From assembly GCF_002934665.1 (NCBI RefSeq), contig NZ_NIRS01000001.1, positions 62,001 to 126,000 on the forward strand: a stretch of DNA of 64,000 bases. The letters run 5' to 3'. Within the stretch, counting starts at the first letter, position 1. Each line of letters opens with the position of its first letter. A program made the position numbers and the translations under genes. The DNA is from Pseudomonas laurylsulfatiphila. Lineage in GTDB: Bacteria; Pseudomonadota; Gammaproteobacteria; Pseudomonadales; Pseudomonadaceae. The notes under the pieces were generated by a model. It did no database searches. It was not told the origin of the DNA and worked only from the letters and a program-made list of their open reading frames with translations. Positions 28,026 to 37,160 of this stretch are shown here, in pieces.

Positions 28026-29207
28026 CTACAGCGGCAGACAAACGCGAAACAAGGCGCCCTCGCCAATCCGGCTCTGGACGGTGATTGTACCGCCATGGGC
28101 GGTCACGATCTGTTCTGAAATAAACAATCCCAGGCCCAGTCCGGCGACGGCCTGTCTGGCCGATACGCGCTCGAACTGTTGGAATATGCGCGTCTGGTTT
28201 TCTTCGCTGATCCCGATCCCCTGGTCGCGCACGTCGACCAGCGCCTGGCCTCCTTCACTGTATACCTTCACCGAGACCGGGCTCTTGGCCCCGTAGCGCA
28301 AGGCATTGGTCAACAGGTTGGATATGACCTGTTCAATACGAAATTCATCCCAGTTTCCGATCACCGGTTGCTCGGCATCGAGGGTGACCGACGTCTCGGC
28401 GGCGTCGATCTGCCGGGAAAAGTTGTGCAGCAAATCGCGAACCAGCGTCGAAAGATCGAACCGCGTCGGCCGGATCGACAGCTTTCCGGTGCGAATGCGC
28501 GAGACATCGAGCATATCCTCGATCAAGCGAATGAGGCTTTTGATCTGCCGCTCGTCGCGGTCGACCATGGCGTGCATCTTGTCCAGGGTGAAGGCGGCGG
28601 CGTTGTCCCGGGCCAGGTGCATCTTGCGCAGCTGGGTTTCAAGGATCAGGCCGTTGAGCGGCGTGCGCACTTCGTGGGCGACGATGGACATGAAGTCATC
28701 GCGCATGCGCACCGCCTGTTGCAGTTCCAGCTGGGTGTTCTGCAGTTGCTTGAGCAGGGCTTCCTGTTCGCGGCGACTTTGCTCAAGGGCCAGCACTTGT
28801 TCCTTCATCGCCTTGCTCTGGCGGTACAGGTCGACGAACACATTGACCTTGCTCTTGACCGCGTGGATGTCCAGTGGCTTGTGCAGAAAGTCCACGGCAC
28901 CGCTTTCATAGCCCTTGAACGCGTAGTCCATTTCACGCCCGGCGGCGCTGACGAAAACGATCGGGATGTTCTTGGTTTTTTCGGTGCCGCGCATCAACTC
29001 GGCCAGCTCGAAGCCATTCATGCCCGGCATTTGCACATCGAGGATGGCCATGGCGAATTCATGCTGCAACAGCAGTGACAAGGCTTCGTCGGCGGACAGC
29101 GCCTTGTACACAATCCGGTCCTCACGCTTGATCAGCGCTTCGAGCGCCAGCAGATTTTCCGGCAGATCGTCCACGATCAGCAGTTTGGCCTGGATATTAC
29201 TCAGCAT
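28026..29207 (-). CDS. Receiver-histidine kinase (REC-HisKA-HATPase)
   Basis: 393-residue cytoplasmic kinase with an N-terminal receiver (acceptor Asp in AILDVQMPGMNG, Lys in LHKPLD), a coiled-coil linker (about 130-175), HisKA with phospho-His in IVAHEVRTPLNG, and HATPase with DQGIGI and GLGLGLFI boxes. ATG 29207 sits seven bases before the end of cheB, so translation is coupled; a longer frame to 29588 lies within cheB and is Arg/Pro-rich shadow sequence. It forms an operon with the tri-receiver kinase, CheR and CheB upstream. Receiver-first kinases of this sort usually act late in a multistep phosphorelay. Confidence 0.9.
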   Translation of the reverse strand: MLSNIQAKLLIVDDLPENLLALEALIKREDRIVYKALSADEALSLLLQHEFAMAILDVQMPGMNGFELAELMRGTEKTKNIPIVFVSAAGREMDYAFKGYESGAVDFLHKPLDIHAVKSKVNVFVDLYRQSKAMKEQVLALEQSRREQEALLKQLQNTQLELQQAVRMRDDFMSIVAHEVRTPLNGLILETQLRKMHLARDNAAAFTLDKMHAMVDRDERQIKSLIRLIEDMLDVSRIRTGKLSIRPTRFDLSTLVRDLLHNFSRQIDAAETSVTLDAEQPVIGNWDEFRIEQVISNLLTNALRYGAKSPVSVKVYSEGGQALVDVRDQGIGISEENQTRIFQQFERVSARQAVAGLGLGLFISEQIVTAHGGTITVQSRIGEGALFRVCLPL

Positions 29208-29794
29208 GCGATTCGTTCCATCTCGACAAGCAGACGGCCGATGCCGCGTACAGAAAGTATGTGGTCTGGCCGGTGCATGTCCAGCGCAGCCTGGGGCATG
29301 GTGGCGACCTGAGCCTCTTGCGGGTCTTGCACGATGGTGATGCCACCGCGCTGTTTGACCTGGGCCAGCCCGCGCGCGCCATCGCGGTTGGCGCCTGTGA
29401 GCAAGACTGCAGCGAGCCCGGTCCCGTAGGCATCGGCAGCCGATTCGAACAGGTAATCGATGGCGGGTCGCGAATGATGCACTCGAGGCTCCAGGCTCAG
29501 GGAAAAGCTGCGATCCCGCTCCACCGACAGGTGATAACCGGGCGCGGCGAAATACAGCGTGCCGGCCTCGACCGCGGTCTTGTCGCACGCCTCCAGCACC
29601 GGCATGGCAACACGGCGGGCAAACACATCCGCCAACTGGCTGCGGCGTTCGTCCGGCAGGTGCAGCACGACAATAATCGGCAACGCAAAACCTTCGCGCA
29701 GCGGGCCGAGGATGTTCAACAGCGCCTCAACGCCACCGGCGGAGGCACCGATCACGATCGCTTCGATAGCTGACAGGTTCGTTGCACTGTTCAT
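29201..29794 (-). CDS. CheB-type protein-glutamate methylesterase (no receiver domain)
   Basis: 197-residue stand-alone CheB catalytic domain. The catalytic triad is visible: Ser18 in GASAGG, His45 in VVLHLP and Asp138 in TGANRDG. It lacks the N-terminal receiver of chemotaxis CheB, so it is not directly switched by phosphorylation. Its start overlaps the CheR stop (ATGA) and its end overlaps the next kinase by seven bases. With no methyl-accepting chemoreceptor in the cluster, the methylation target is probably another protein such as the large kinase; that is inference. Confidence 0.9.
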   Translation of the reverse strand: MNSATNLSAIEAIVIGASAGGVEALLNILGPLREGFALPIIVVLHLPDERRSQLADVFARRVAMPVLEACDKTAVEAGTLYFAAPGYHLSVERDRSFSLSLEPRVHHSRPAIDYLFESAADAYGTGLAAVLLTGANRDGARGLAQVKQRGGITIVQDPQEAQVATMPQAALDMHRPDHILSVRGIGRLLVEMERIAC

Positions 29795-30624
29795 GTTTTT
29801 CGATAGATCCGTTCTTGTTTGACCAGCGGCTCGAATTCATCGCCAAAAGCCGAGAAATCCGGGGTTTCCTTGCTGCCCAACACCAGGAAACCGCGATGGC
29901 AGAGGGACTCATGAAACAGTCCGAACGCCCGATCCTGAAGTTTTTTATTAAAATAAATCAAAACGTTACGACATGAAATTAATTGAGTTTCGGAGAACAC
30001 ACTGTCCGTCGCCAGGCTGTGATCGGCGAAGGTCACATTCTCGCGCAATGTCTTGTCGAAAATCGCGTACCCATAGGCCGCCGTATAGTAGTCGGCAAAC
30101 GAACACTGGCCACCGGCCTGCTGGTAATTAGCAGTGTAGGCACGGACGTTCTCCATCGAGAAAATCCCTTGCTTGGCTTTTTCCAGGGAGCGCGGATTGA
30201 TGTCGGTCGCGTAGATGATCGTTCGGTCGAGCAAGCCCTCTTCGCGCAACAGAATGGCCATCGAATACACCTCTTCCCCGGTGCTGCATCCGGCGATCCA
30301 GATCTTGATCGAAGGGTAGGTTCGCAGCAGCGGTACCACTTCCTTGCGGATGGCCAGGAAGTGCGAGGGGTCACGAAACATTTCGCTGACCGGGATGGTC
30401 AGCAATTGCAGCAATTGCATGAAAGCGGCCGGATCGTGCAGGACCTTTTCCTGCAACGCCGAAATGGTCTGGCACTCGAACTGACTCAACGCATGGTTGA
30501 CCCGACGCTTGATCGACGCGCCGGAGTAATCGCGAAAGTCGTAGCTGTACTTGAGGTAAATCGCCTCGATCAACAAGCGCAATTCGATTTCGCTGCTGCG
30601 CTCCCCTGAAAAATGGCGCTCCAC
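29791..30624 (-). CDS. CheR-type SAM-dependent protein methyltransferase
   Basis: 277-residue CheR. I choose the GTG whose G is shared with the TAG stop of the upstream kinase (30624); a longer frame to 30786 lies in that kinase's coding sequence. The all-alpha N-terminal domain (LRLLIEAIYLKYSYDFRDYSGASIKRRV) is followed by the SAM-binding motif IWIAGCSTGEEVYS and the downstream ISCRNVLIYFN typical of CheR. It should methylate glutamates on a partner protein and be opposed by the adjacent CheB. Confidence 0.9.
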   Translation of the reverse strand: MERHFSGERSSEIELRLLIEAIYLKYSYDFRDYSGASIKRRVNHALSQFECQTISALQEKVLHDPAAFMQLLQLLTIPVSEMFRDPSHFLAIRKEVVPLLRTYPSIKIWIAGCSTGEEVYSMAILLREEGLLDRTIIYATDINPRSLEKAKQGIFSMENVRAYTANYQQAGGQCSFADYYTAAYGYAIFDKTLRENVTFADHSLATDSVFSETQLISCRNVLIYFNKKLQDRAFGLFHESLCHRGFLVLGSKETPDFSAFGDEFEPLVKQERIYRKT

Positions 30625-33600
30625 TAGATGCGTTCCATCTTCGGTAACCACACGCGAATCAGCGAAAACAGGCGGTCCAGGTCGATGGGCTTGGCCAGGT
30701 AGTCGTTGGCGCCGGCTTGCAGGCAGCGCTCCTGATCGTCCTTCATGGCCTTGGCCGTCACCGCGATGATCGGCAATTTGCGCCAACGCGGGACCTTGCG
30801 GATTTCAACGGTGGCTTCAAAGCCATCCATCTCCGGCATCATCACGTCCATCAACACCAGATCGATGTCCTCCACTTCATTGAGTCGTTCAATCGCTTCC
30901 CGGCCGTTGCGACCAATGACCACGACTGCGCCCTTTTGCTCCAGTGCACTGGTGAGGGCGAAAATGTTGCGCACATCATCATCCACCAGCAGCACCTTGC
31001 GGCCTTCGAAGACCCGGTCGCGACTGCGGGCGACCTTGAGCATCTTCTGCCGGTCATGGGACAACCGTGATTCGACTTTGTGCAGAAAAAGTGTCACCTC
31101 GTCCAGCAGCCGCTCCGGCGAACGCGCGCCCTTGATGATGATCGAACGCGAATACTTGCGCAGTTCAGCCTCTTCATCGCGGGTCAGGTTGCGCCCGGTA
31201 TAGACGATGACGGGCGGAAAGGAGCAGATGTCTTCGGTGGACATGCGCTTGAGCAAGTCGTTGCCGAGCATGTCAGGCAGCTTGAGGTCGATGATCATGC
31301 AATCGAAGACCGACGTGCGCAGCAGGTCCAGTGCCTCCTGCGCCAGGCCAACGGCGGTGATCTCTATATCATCGTCGCCGATCAGGCGGGCAATGCTGTC
31401 GCGTTGCAAGTCGTCGTCCTCGACCAGCAGCACACGTTTGACCTTCTGGGTCAGCTTGGCCTCAAGGCGCGCAAATACGTCCTTGAGTTCCTCGCGGGTG
31501 GTGGGTTTGACCGCATAGCCGATGGCGCCCATGTGCATCGCCGCCTCGACCCGGTCTTCGACCGAAATCACATGCACCGGGATGTGCCGGGTTTCGGCGT
31601 GCTCCTTCAGGCGTTGCAGCACGGTCAGGCCGGAATGATCCGGAAGCCGCATGTCCAGCAGGATCGCGTCGGGGATGAACGCCTTGGCCAGGTCGTAGCC
31701 TTCGTCGGCGCCATGGGCCACCAGGCACTGATAACCCAGCTCATGGGCAAGGTCGTAGAGGATGTGCGCAAAGTTCGACTCGTCCTCCACCACCAGAATG
31801 CAGCGGCTGGTGAACGGCCCTTTGTGGCGGTCGTCGTCGAAACGCGCAATGTCGACTTCGGCCATCAGTGGCGACAACGTGGGCGGCACTGCATTCGGCG
31901 CAGCCGCCACCGCAACCGCTCGCATCGGCTCGACAGGCACTTCGCCCGGTTCGACGTACTGCTGCGGCAAGACCAGGGTGAACACACTGCCCTGCCCCGG
32001 CTTGCTGGTCACGCTGATGGAACCGCCGAGCAACGCGGCCAGATCGCGGGAGATCGACAGGCCCAGCCCGGTGCCGCCGTAACGCCGATTGGTGGTGCCA
32101 TCGGCCTGACGGAAGGCTTCGAAAATGCTGTCGTGCTGATCCGCCTCGATACCGATCCCGGAATCGCGGATGCTGAACGCGATGCCGTCATTCGGCGCCG
32201 CGGCGACGGACAGGCCGACGCTGCCGCTTTCAGTGAACTTCACGGCGTTGGACAACAGGTTCTTGAGCACCTGCTCCAGGCGCTGGCGGTCGGTGAACAG
32301 CATCGGCGGCGCGCCGTCCAGCAAATCCACCTGGAAATCCAGCTGCTTGTCCGTGGCCAATGGTTGGAACAGGCCGCGCAGGCCATCGACCAGGCGCGCC
32401 ACGCTGGTGTTCTCCGGACGGATTTCCAGCTTGCCGGCCTCGACTTTGGAAATGTCCAGAATGTCGTTGATCAGGTTGAGCAAGTCATTGCCGGCGGAGT
32501 AGATCGACTCGGCGAACTTCACTTGCTCGGCCGTGAGGTTTTCTTCCGGGTTTTCCGCCAGCAGCTTGGCCAGGATCAACGAACTGTTGAGCGGCGTGCG
32601 CAGCTCGTGGGACATGTTGGCGAGGAATTCGGACTTGTACTTGCTCGAACGCTGCAATTCCAGCGCGCGCTCTTCGAGCTGGATCTGCGCCTGATTGAGT
32701 TCGGTGTTCTTCAGGTCCATGGCGTCGCGTTGCTCGGCCAGCACTTCAGCCTGCTCGGCGAGTTGTTCGTTGGTCTGCTCCAGCTCCACCTGCTGGGTTT
32801 CCAGGTGCGCCTGGGACTCCTTGAGCACCCGCGACTGTTCTTCGAGCTCTTCGTTGGCGGTCTTGAGTTCTTCCTGCTGCACCTGCAACTCTTCATTGAG
32901 TTGCTGAGTTTCGGCCAGCACTTCCTGCAGGCGATGGCGATAGCGTGCGGCCTCGATGGACGTGCCGATGTTGCTGGCAATCAACTCCAGCAACGCAACA
33001 TCGCGGTCATCCAGCGGACGCAGGAAACCCAACTCGATCACACCATTGACCCGGCCGTCGTCGCTGGTCGGCACCACCAGCACACTGCGCGGCAATCCGT
33101 CACCGAGGCCGGAGCTGACCTTGAAATAATCCCCCGGCACCTCGTCCAGGCGAATCAACCGCGCCTGCTGCGCCACCTGACCGACAATGCCTTCATCGCT
33201 GTAAATCTGCTGATCCCGCTCTTCCTGTTCGCGGGAAAAACCGTAGCTGGCGATGCGCCTGAGACCGCCGTGGTCTTCCCGAACATAGAGCGCCGCCACG
33301 GCAGTACCGAGGTACTGCGCGCAAAATTGCAGGATGTTGCGTCCCAGCAGGTTCAGGCTCAACTGTCCCAGCACCTGCTCGGCGAGCTCGGTCTGACCGT
33401 TGCGCAGCCAGGCCTGTTGCTCCAGGCGCTGGGCACTGGCTTGTTGGGCGGCGAGATTGACGCTGTAGCTTTGCGACAGGCTGAGCAAATCACGCCGCCC
33501 GACGTACGCCAGCAAGCCACTGACACCGGCGATGAACAACAGATAGAGGCTGATGCTCCAGACCGTGGTGCGGCGCACCTCATCATTGCGCGTGGCGCGC

Positions 33601-34115
33601 AACTGTTGTTCGGTATCGATCACCTCCTCGAACTGCTTGCGAATTTCATCGGTCAGGCGTTTGCCGCGCCCGGCCTTCACTACCGAGCGATAATCACCGC
33701 TGCTGCGCTGCAAATCGATCAACGATTGCGCATAGCTGGCCCACTCCTGTTGCAACGCCTGCAACCGCAGCAAGCGGTCGGTCTGCACAGGGTTGTCGGC
33801 GGTCAGCTCGAGCAAGGTGTTGAGGGCCACGGCAACCCGCGGCTTGGCGGTTTCGTAGGGATCGAGGAAATGCTCGTCGCCACTGAGCAGGAAACCGCGC
33901 ATCCCGGTTTCCAGGTCCACGGTCAGCTTGACCGCTTCATTGGCGTTATTGATCACCCGGTCGGTGTGTTCCACCCACTGGATCGTCGACAGCAGATACG
34001 TGATCAGCGAAACGAAGAACACCGCGCTGATAAGGCCCAGACCCAACGGCAGGCTGATATTGCGGCTCAGGAGTTTACGAAATCGTTGCTCATCAACCGA
34101 GGACGCGGAGGTCAT
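30624..34115 (-). CDS. Large hybrid histidine kinase: CHASE3-GAF-HisKA-HATPase-3xREC
   Basis: 1163-residue membrane kinase. TM1 (about 19-39) and TM2 (about 183-205) bracket a periplasmic CHASE3 domain (LTVDLETGMRGFLLSG). A GAF domain (about 260-400) and a very long Gln/Glu-rich coiled coil (about 400-495) follow, then HisKA with phospho-His in MSHELRTPLNS and HATPase (DSGIGI, GGTGLGLS). Three C-terminal receivers have acceptors in ILLDMRLPD, MIIDLKLPD and VLMDVMMPEMDG. It heads the operon with CheR, CheB and the receiver-kinase. Long coiled coils next to CheR/CheB may be methylated like chemoreceptor helices; that is inference. Confidence 0.92.
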   Translation of the reverse strand: MTSASSVDEQRFRKLLSRNISLPLGLGLISAVFFVSLITYLLSTIQWVEHTDRVINNANEAVKLTVDLETGMRGFLLSGDEHFLDPYETAKPRVAVALNTLLELTADNPVQTDRLLRLQALQQEWASYAQSLIDLQRSSGDYRSVVKAGRGKRLTDEIRKQFEEVIDTEQQLRATRNDEVRRTTVWSISLYLLFIAGVSGLLAYVGRRDLLSLSQSYSVNLAAQQASAQRLEQQAWLRNGQTELAEQVLGQLSLNLLGRNILQFCAQYLGTAVAALYVREDHGGLRRIASYGFSREQEERDQQIYSDEGIVGQVAQQARLIRLDEVPGDYFKVSSGLGDGLPRSVLVVPTSDDGRVNGVIELGFLRPLDDRDVALLELIASNIGTSIEAARYRHRLQEVLAETQQLNEELQVQQEELKTANEELEEQSRVLKESQAHLETQQVELEQTNEQLAEQAEVLAEQRDAMDLKNTELNQAQIQLEERALELQRSSKYKSEFLANMSHELRTPLNSSLILAKLLAENPEENLTAEQVKFAESIYSAGNDLLNLINDILDISKVEAGKLEIRPENTSVARLVDGLRGLFQPLATDKQLDFQVDLLDGAPPMLFTDRQRLEQVLKNLLSNAVKFTESGSVGLSVAAAPNDGIAFSIRDSGIGIEADQHDSIFEAFRQADGTTNRRYGGTGLGLSISRDLAALLGGSISVTSKPGQGSVFTLVLPQQYVEPGEVPVEPMRAVAVAAAPNAVPPTLSPLMAEVDIARFDDDRHKGPFTSRCILVVEDESNFAHILYDLAHELGYQCLVAHGADEGYDLAKAFIPDAILLDMRLPDHSGLTVLQRLKEHAETRHIPVHVISVEDRVEAAMHMGAIGYAVKPTTREELKDVFARLEAKLTQKVKRVLLVEDDDLQRDSIARLIGDDDIEITAVGLAQEALDLLRTSVFDCMIIDLKLPDMLGNDLLKRMSTEDICSFPPVIVYTGRNLTRDEEAELRKYSRSIIIKGARSPERLLDEVTLFLHKVESRLSHDRQKMLKVARSRDRVFEGRKVLLVDDDVRNIFALTSALEQKGAVVVIGRNGREAIERLNEVEDIDLVLMDVMMPEMDGFEATVEIRKVPRWRKLPIIAVTAKAMKDDQERCLQAGANDYLAKPIDLDRLFSLIRVWLPKMERI

Positions 34116-34372
34116 GGGGCAGGCCTTGTCGAACTGTCAGGATGCAAGGAGTTTGCCCCAAAACTGGCACATTGATCCATTTTTCTGACATGTTTTCGCG
34201 CAAACTCCTACATTCCGCTGCGCCCGCGTAAAACGGCGGGTTATCCTTGCTGACCTGCGTCGCATTCTTTTTTGCGCCACCTCGGGAACTTGTCTGGATC
34301 TGCCACTTACTGATGCAAGAGGCCGGTGGATTTCCAGCGACCGGCAATGCCAATCTTTTCAGGAAGTCCACT
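34116..34372. other. Divergent intergenic region
   Basis: 257 bases between the large kinase (minus) and the single receiver (plus). No ORF, repeat or clear palindrome is supported. It must hold two divergent promoters; AAGGCC before the kinase ATG and AGGAAG before the receiver ATG are the ribosome-binding sites. Confidence 0.5.
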
Positions 34373-34735
34373 ATGTCATCCGCCAACCCCCACACCATCC
34401 TCGTCGTCGAAGACGATGCCATCGTGCGCATGCTGATTGTCGACGTACTGGAGGAGCTGGAGTTCAAGGTGCTGGAAGCCGAAGGCAGCGAACAGGCACT
34501 GGAGACGCTCAAGGACTCGAACCAACACATTGACCTGATGATGACGGATGTCGGCCTGCCGATCATGGATGGCCGCGAACTGGCCAAAGAAGCACGTGTC
34601 TTGCGTCCTGCCCTGCCCATCCTGTTTGCCAGCGGTTATGCCGAAAGCATCGACGTGCCCGCCGACATGCACGTGATCGGAAAACCCTTCTCCATTGATC
34701 AGTTGCGCGACAAGGTCAAAGGCATTCTCGAGTGA
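34373..34735 (+). CDS. Single-domain response regulator
   Basis: 120-residue CheY-like receiver. ATG 34373 is chosen because AGGAAG lies seven bases before it; the frame extends upstream without plausible sequence. The acidic pair is in LVVEDDAIV, the acceptor Asp in LMMTDVGLPIMDG, the switch region in LFASGYAE and the Lys in VIGKPFS. It is divergent from the large hybrid kinase, whose three receivers it resembles in sequence style, and may be a shared phosphate sink or output. Confidence 0.88.
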   Translation: MSSANPHTILVVEDDAIVRMLIVDVLEELEFKVLEAEGSEQALETLKDSNQHIDLMMTDVGLPIMDGRELAKEARVLRPALPILFASGYAESIDVPADMHVIGKPFSIDQLRDKVKGILE

Positions 34736-34809
34736 CCTGGCGACCCACTGTGGTTTAATGCGCGCCTTTTTCGTCCCTGCCCTGTCTTCGTTTCAAGGAA
34801 ATTCCCTAC

Positions 34810-36102
34810 ATGATTGAGCCCCGCGCAACCAAAGTCCTGGTCATTGGTTACGTCTGGCCCGAGCCCCGCTCTTCCGCGGCCAGCGGGCATGTCATGCAGA
34901 TTCTCGAGGTTTTCCTGCAGCAAGGCTGGGATATCACCTTCAGCAGCCCGGCCGGTTTCGGCGAACAGCGCGCAGACCTGACGGCGCTGGGTATTCGTGA
35001 AGTACCCATCGAGCTGAACAACAGCAGTTTCGACACGTTCATCAGTGAACTGGCGCCGGACATCGTGTTGTTCGATCAATTCATGATGGAAGAACAGTTC
35101 GGTTGGCGGGTCGAGAAGTATTGCCCCGATGCCTTGCGCGTGCTGGAAAGTTGCGACTTGCAAAGCCTCAGGCAGGCTCGGCATCAACGCCTCAAGGAGC
35201 GCTTGAAGGCCAGTGAAGACAACAATGACTTCAGCGGCCTGTTCGCCCCGGCATCGCGTGAAGAGTTTGAACACATGGCCAATACCGATCTGGCGAAGCG
35301 CGAGATCGCCTCGTTTTATCGTTGTGATTTGACGCTGATGGTTTCCGAAGTGGAAATCGAATTGCTGGTCGAGCAGTTCAGAATTCCGCGCAGCCTGTTG
35401 CACTGGTGCCCATTGATGGTCGACCTGCCGACCCGTGCGCCGGTAGCGTTCGAAGACCGGGCACACTTTCTTCATATCGGCAATTTTCGCCATGCGCCCA
35501 ACTGGGATGCGGTGCTCTGGTTGAAAACCGCGATCTGGCCGCTGATTCGCGAGCAATTGCCCGGTGCCCAATTGCATATCTACGGCGCCTATACACCCCC
35601 CAAGGCGACCGCCCTGCATAACCCGGCCCAGGGTTTTCATGTAATGAACTGGGCGCAGGACGCCCTGCAAGTCATGTCGTCGACACGGGTCTGTATGGCG
35701 CCTCTGCGTTTTGGCGCTGGAATCAAAGGCAAGATTGTCGATGCGATGCTCTGCGGCACACCGAATGTGACAACGCCCGTCGGTGCAGAAGCGATGCATG
35801 GCGAACAAGCGTGGCCCGGTGCAGTGACCCGTTCCGCACACGAGTTCGCCGATCAGGCGGTGGAACTGCACAACGACAAGACGCGCTGGCTCGATGCCCA
35901 GGCGCACGGGCAAACCCTGCTTGCCAGTCGCTACCGCAAATCCGTTCATGGCCCGGCCTTGATCCAGCGGCTGGTCGATTGCCAACGGGATCTGGCCAAC
36001 ATCAGGCGAGACAACTTTACCGGCAGCATGCTGCGTCATCATCAGCACAAGAGCACTCAATACATGGCGCAATGGATAGAGGCGAAAAACAGCCAGCAAT
36101 AA
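34810..36102 (+). CDS. GT4-like glycosyltransferase
   Basis: 430-residue GT-B fold glycosyltransferase. The N-terminal half carries the Gly/Ala-rich start (VLVIGYVWPEPRSSAASGH). The C-terminal half has the GT4-type nucleotide-sugar region, FLHIGNFRHAPNWDAV and RFGAGIKGKIVDAMLCGTPNVTT with VGAEAM. AAGGAA precedes the ATG. Donor and acceptor cannot be read from the sequence. There are no polysaccharide or LPS genes immediately adjacent, and a terminator follows at 36160, so it appears monocistronic. It may modify a surface glycan or glycoprotein. Confidence 0.85.
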   Translation: MIEPRATKVLVIGYVWPEPRSSAASGHVMQILEVFLQQGWDITFSSPAGFGEQRADLTALGIREVPIELNNSSFDTFISELAPDIVLFDQFMMEEQFGWRVEKYCPDALRVLESCDLQSLRQARHQRLKERLKASEDNNDFSGLFAPASREEFEHMANTDLAKREIASFYRCDLTLMVSEVEIELLVEQFRIPRSLLHWCPLMVDLPTRAPVAFEDRAHFLHIGNFRHAPNWDAVLWLKTAIWPLIREQLPGAQLHIYGAYTPPKATALHNPAQGFHVMNWAQDALQVMSSTRVCMAPLRFGAGIKGKIVDAMLCGTPNVTTPVGAEAMHGEQAWPGAVTRSAHEFADQAVELHNDKTRWLDAQAHGQTLLASRYRKSVHGPALIQRLVDCQRDLANIRRDNFTGSMLRHHQHKSTQYMAQWIEAKNSQQ

Positions 36103-36159
36103 CAATATCCCGAAACACTAACAACTTGTGCAGTGCCTGACTTGCGACCAAGAATAAAT

Positions 36160-36197
36160 CGCCCGACATCAAACCTGATAGTCGGGCGTTTCTTTAT
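36160..36197 (+). terminator. Intrinsic terminator after glycosyltransferase gene
   Basis: Perfect 8-bp stem CGCCCGAC / GTCGGGCG (36160-36167, 36181-36188) with a 13-base loop that can pair further, followed by TTTCTTTATT. It isolates the glycosyltransferase from the downstream PI-PLC-like gene. Confidence 0.88.
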
Positions 36198-36221
36198 TCT
36201 TACATAGCAACGGACTGCACT

Positions 36222-37088
36222 ATGACAAATTCTTACCCCTACAAAAACTGGATGTCGACGACATCTTCAATTGACAAGTTAACCCTCCTGGAACTGGTCT
36301 GGCCCGGCGCCCATAATTCGGGAGTGGATTATGACTTCTCTTACCCGATCCACGTTCAACCCGCCAGTCACTGGTTCGTCTGCCAGGATGGACCCTTTAT
36401 CCAGCAGCTCAACGAGGGTGTCCGGGCACTCGACTTGCGATTTCATTCAGACGAGCACTGGCTGGGAGTCAAGAAGTTCCATACGTTTCACGGTTTCAAG
36501 CTGCTCAGGGGGCGGTCGTTGAGTGAGTTGTTCAAGAGCCTGGACTTTTTCCTCAGTGAAAACCCGGATGAGTTCGTCGTGCTGGATATGCGCGAACTCA
36601 AAGGCCTTGATGAAAAAAGTTTCGACTACACAGGCTTTCATGAGGCCATCATGAGTGAACTGGGCACGCGATTGATTCCGCGAGAAAACCGTTATTTGAC
36701 ACTGGGCGCACTAAAGAAAATAAATCCCCTGCAAAGAATCGTAGTTGCCGCCGATTGGCATCCGGACTTCAACTCTCCCCTGTATTGGCCAAAAATCCCG
36801 GTTGAATGGAGTGGCAACGACATTACTTCCCCCGAAGAGTTAAGGCAGCATATTGAAAGAACACTGAATAACCCGCCCGAGGAAAACACGCTCTGGTCGT
36901 TATCCGCCACCAGTTATGGAGAACTGGCCGGTGTAACACGAATCACCCGGGAATTGAACGAGTGGTTTGCTCCGGACACTGGATGGGCGCAGAAGTGCAG
37001 CATCATCAGTGCCGACTTTATTGGAGCGACACGACTGGTCAGCTATTGCCGGGAAATCAACCTTTCCAGAGGCCAGAGCAAGAAGTAA
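36222..37088 (+). CDS. PI-PLC X-domain protein (phosphatidylinositol-specific phospholipase C-like)
   Basis: 288-residue protein of the PLC-like phosphodiesterase TIM-barrel superfamily. Signature parts of a PI-PLC X domain: PGAHNSG (catalytic His31 candidate), GVRALDLRF with its conserved Asp and Arg (66-74), and FHTFHGF (second catalytic His90 candidate), followed by DEFVVLDMRE. There is no signal peptide, so if exported it would need a non-Sec route or stay cytoplasmic. A-rich codons (aaa, gaa) and lower GC than the neighbours suggest a different history. Bacterial members cleave phosphoinositides or GPI anchors; the substrate here is unknown. Confidence 0.82.
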   Translation: MTNSYPYKNWMSTTSSIDKLTLLELVWPGAHNSGVDYDFSYPIHVQPASHWFVCQDGPFIQQLNEGVRALDLRFHSDEHWLGVKKFHTFHGFKLLRGRSLSELFKSLDFFLSENPDEFVVLDMRELKGLDEKSFDYTGFHEAIMSELGTRLIPRENRYLTLGALKKINPLQRIVVAADWHPDFNSPLYWPKIPVEWSGNDITSPEELRQHIERTLNNPPEENTLWSLSATSYGELAGVTRITRELNEWFAPDTGWAQKCSIISADFIGATRLVSYCREINLSRGQSKK

Positions 37089-37160
37089 GGCCGGGGAACT
37101 GGAACTGTCGTGGGCGGGGGTGCATGATTGGCGCCTGAAAACAACAAGACCACACTGGAC

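Noticed and set aside
29208..29588. Extended N-terminus of the receiver-kinase
   Set aside because: It overlaps cheB in another frame and is low-complexity Arg/Ala/His; ATG 29207 opens the receiver domain directly.
31080..34175. 1031-residue plus-strand open frame opposite the large hybrid kinase
   Set aside because: Composition (His/Gln/Arg/Leu-rich) is that of an antisense shadow; the minus strand encodes an unmistakable kinase.
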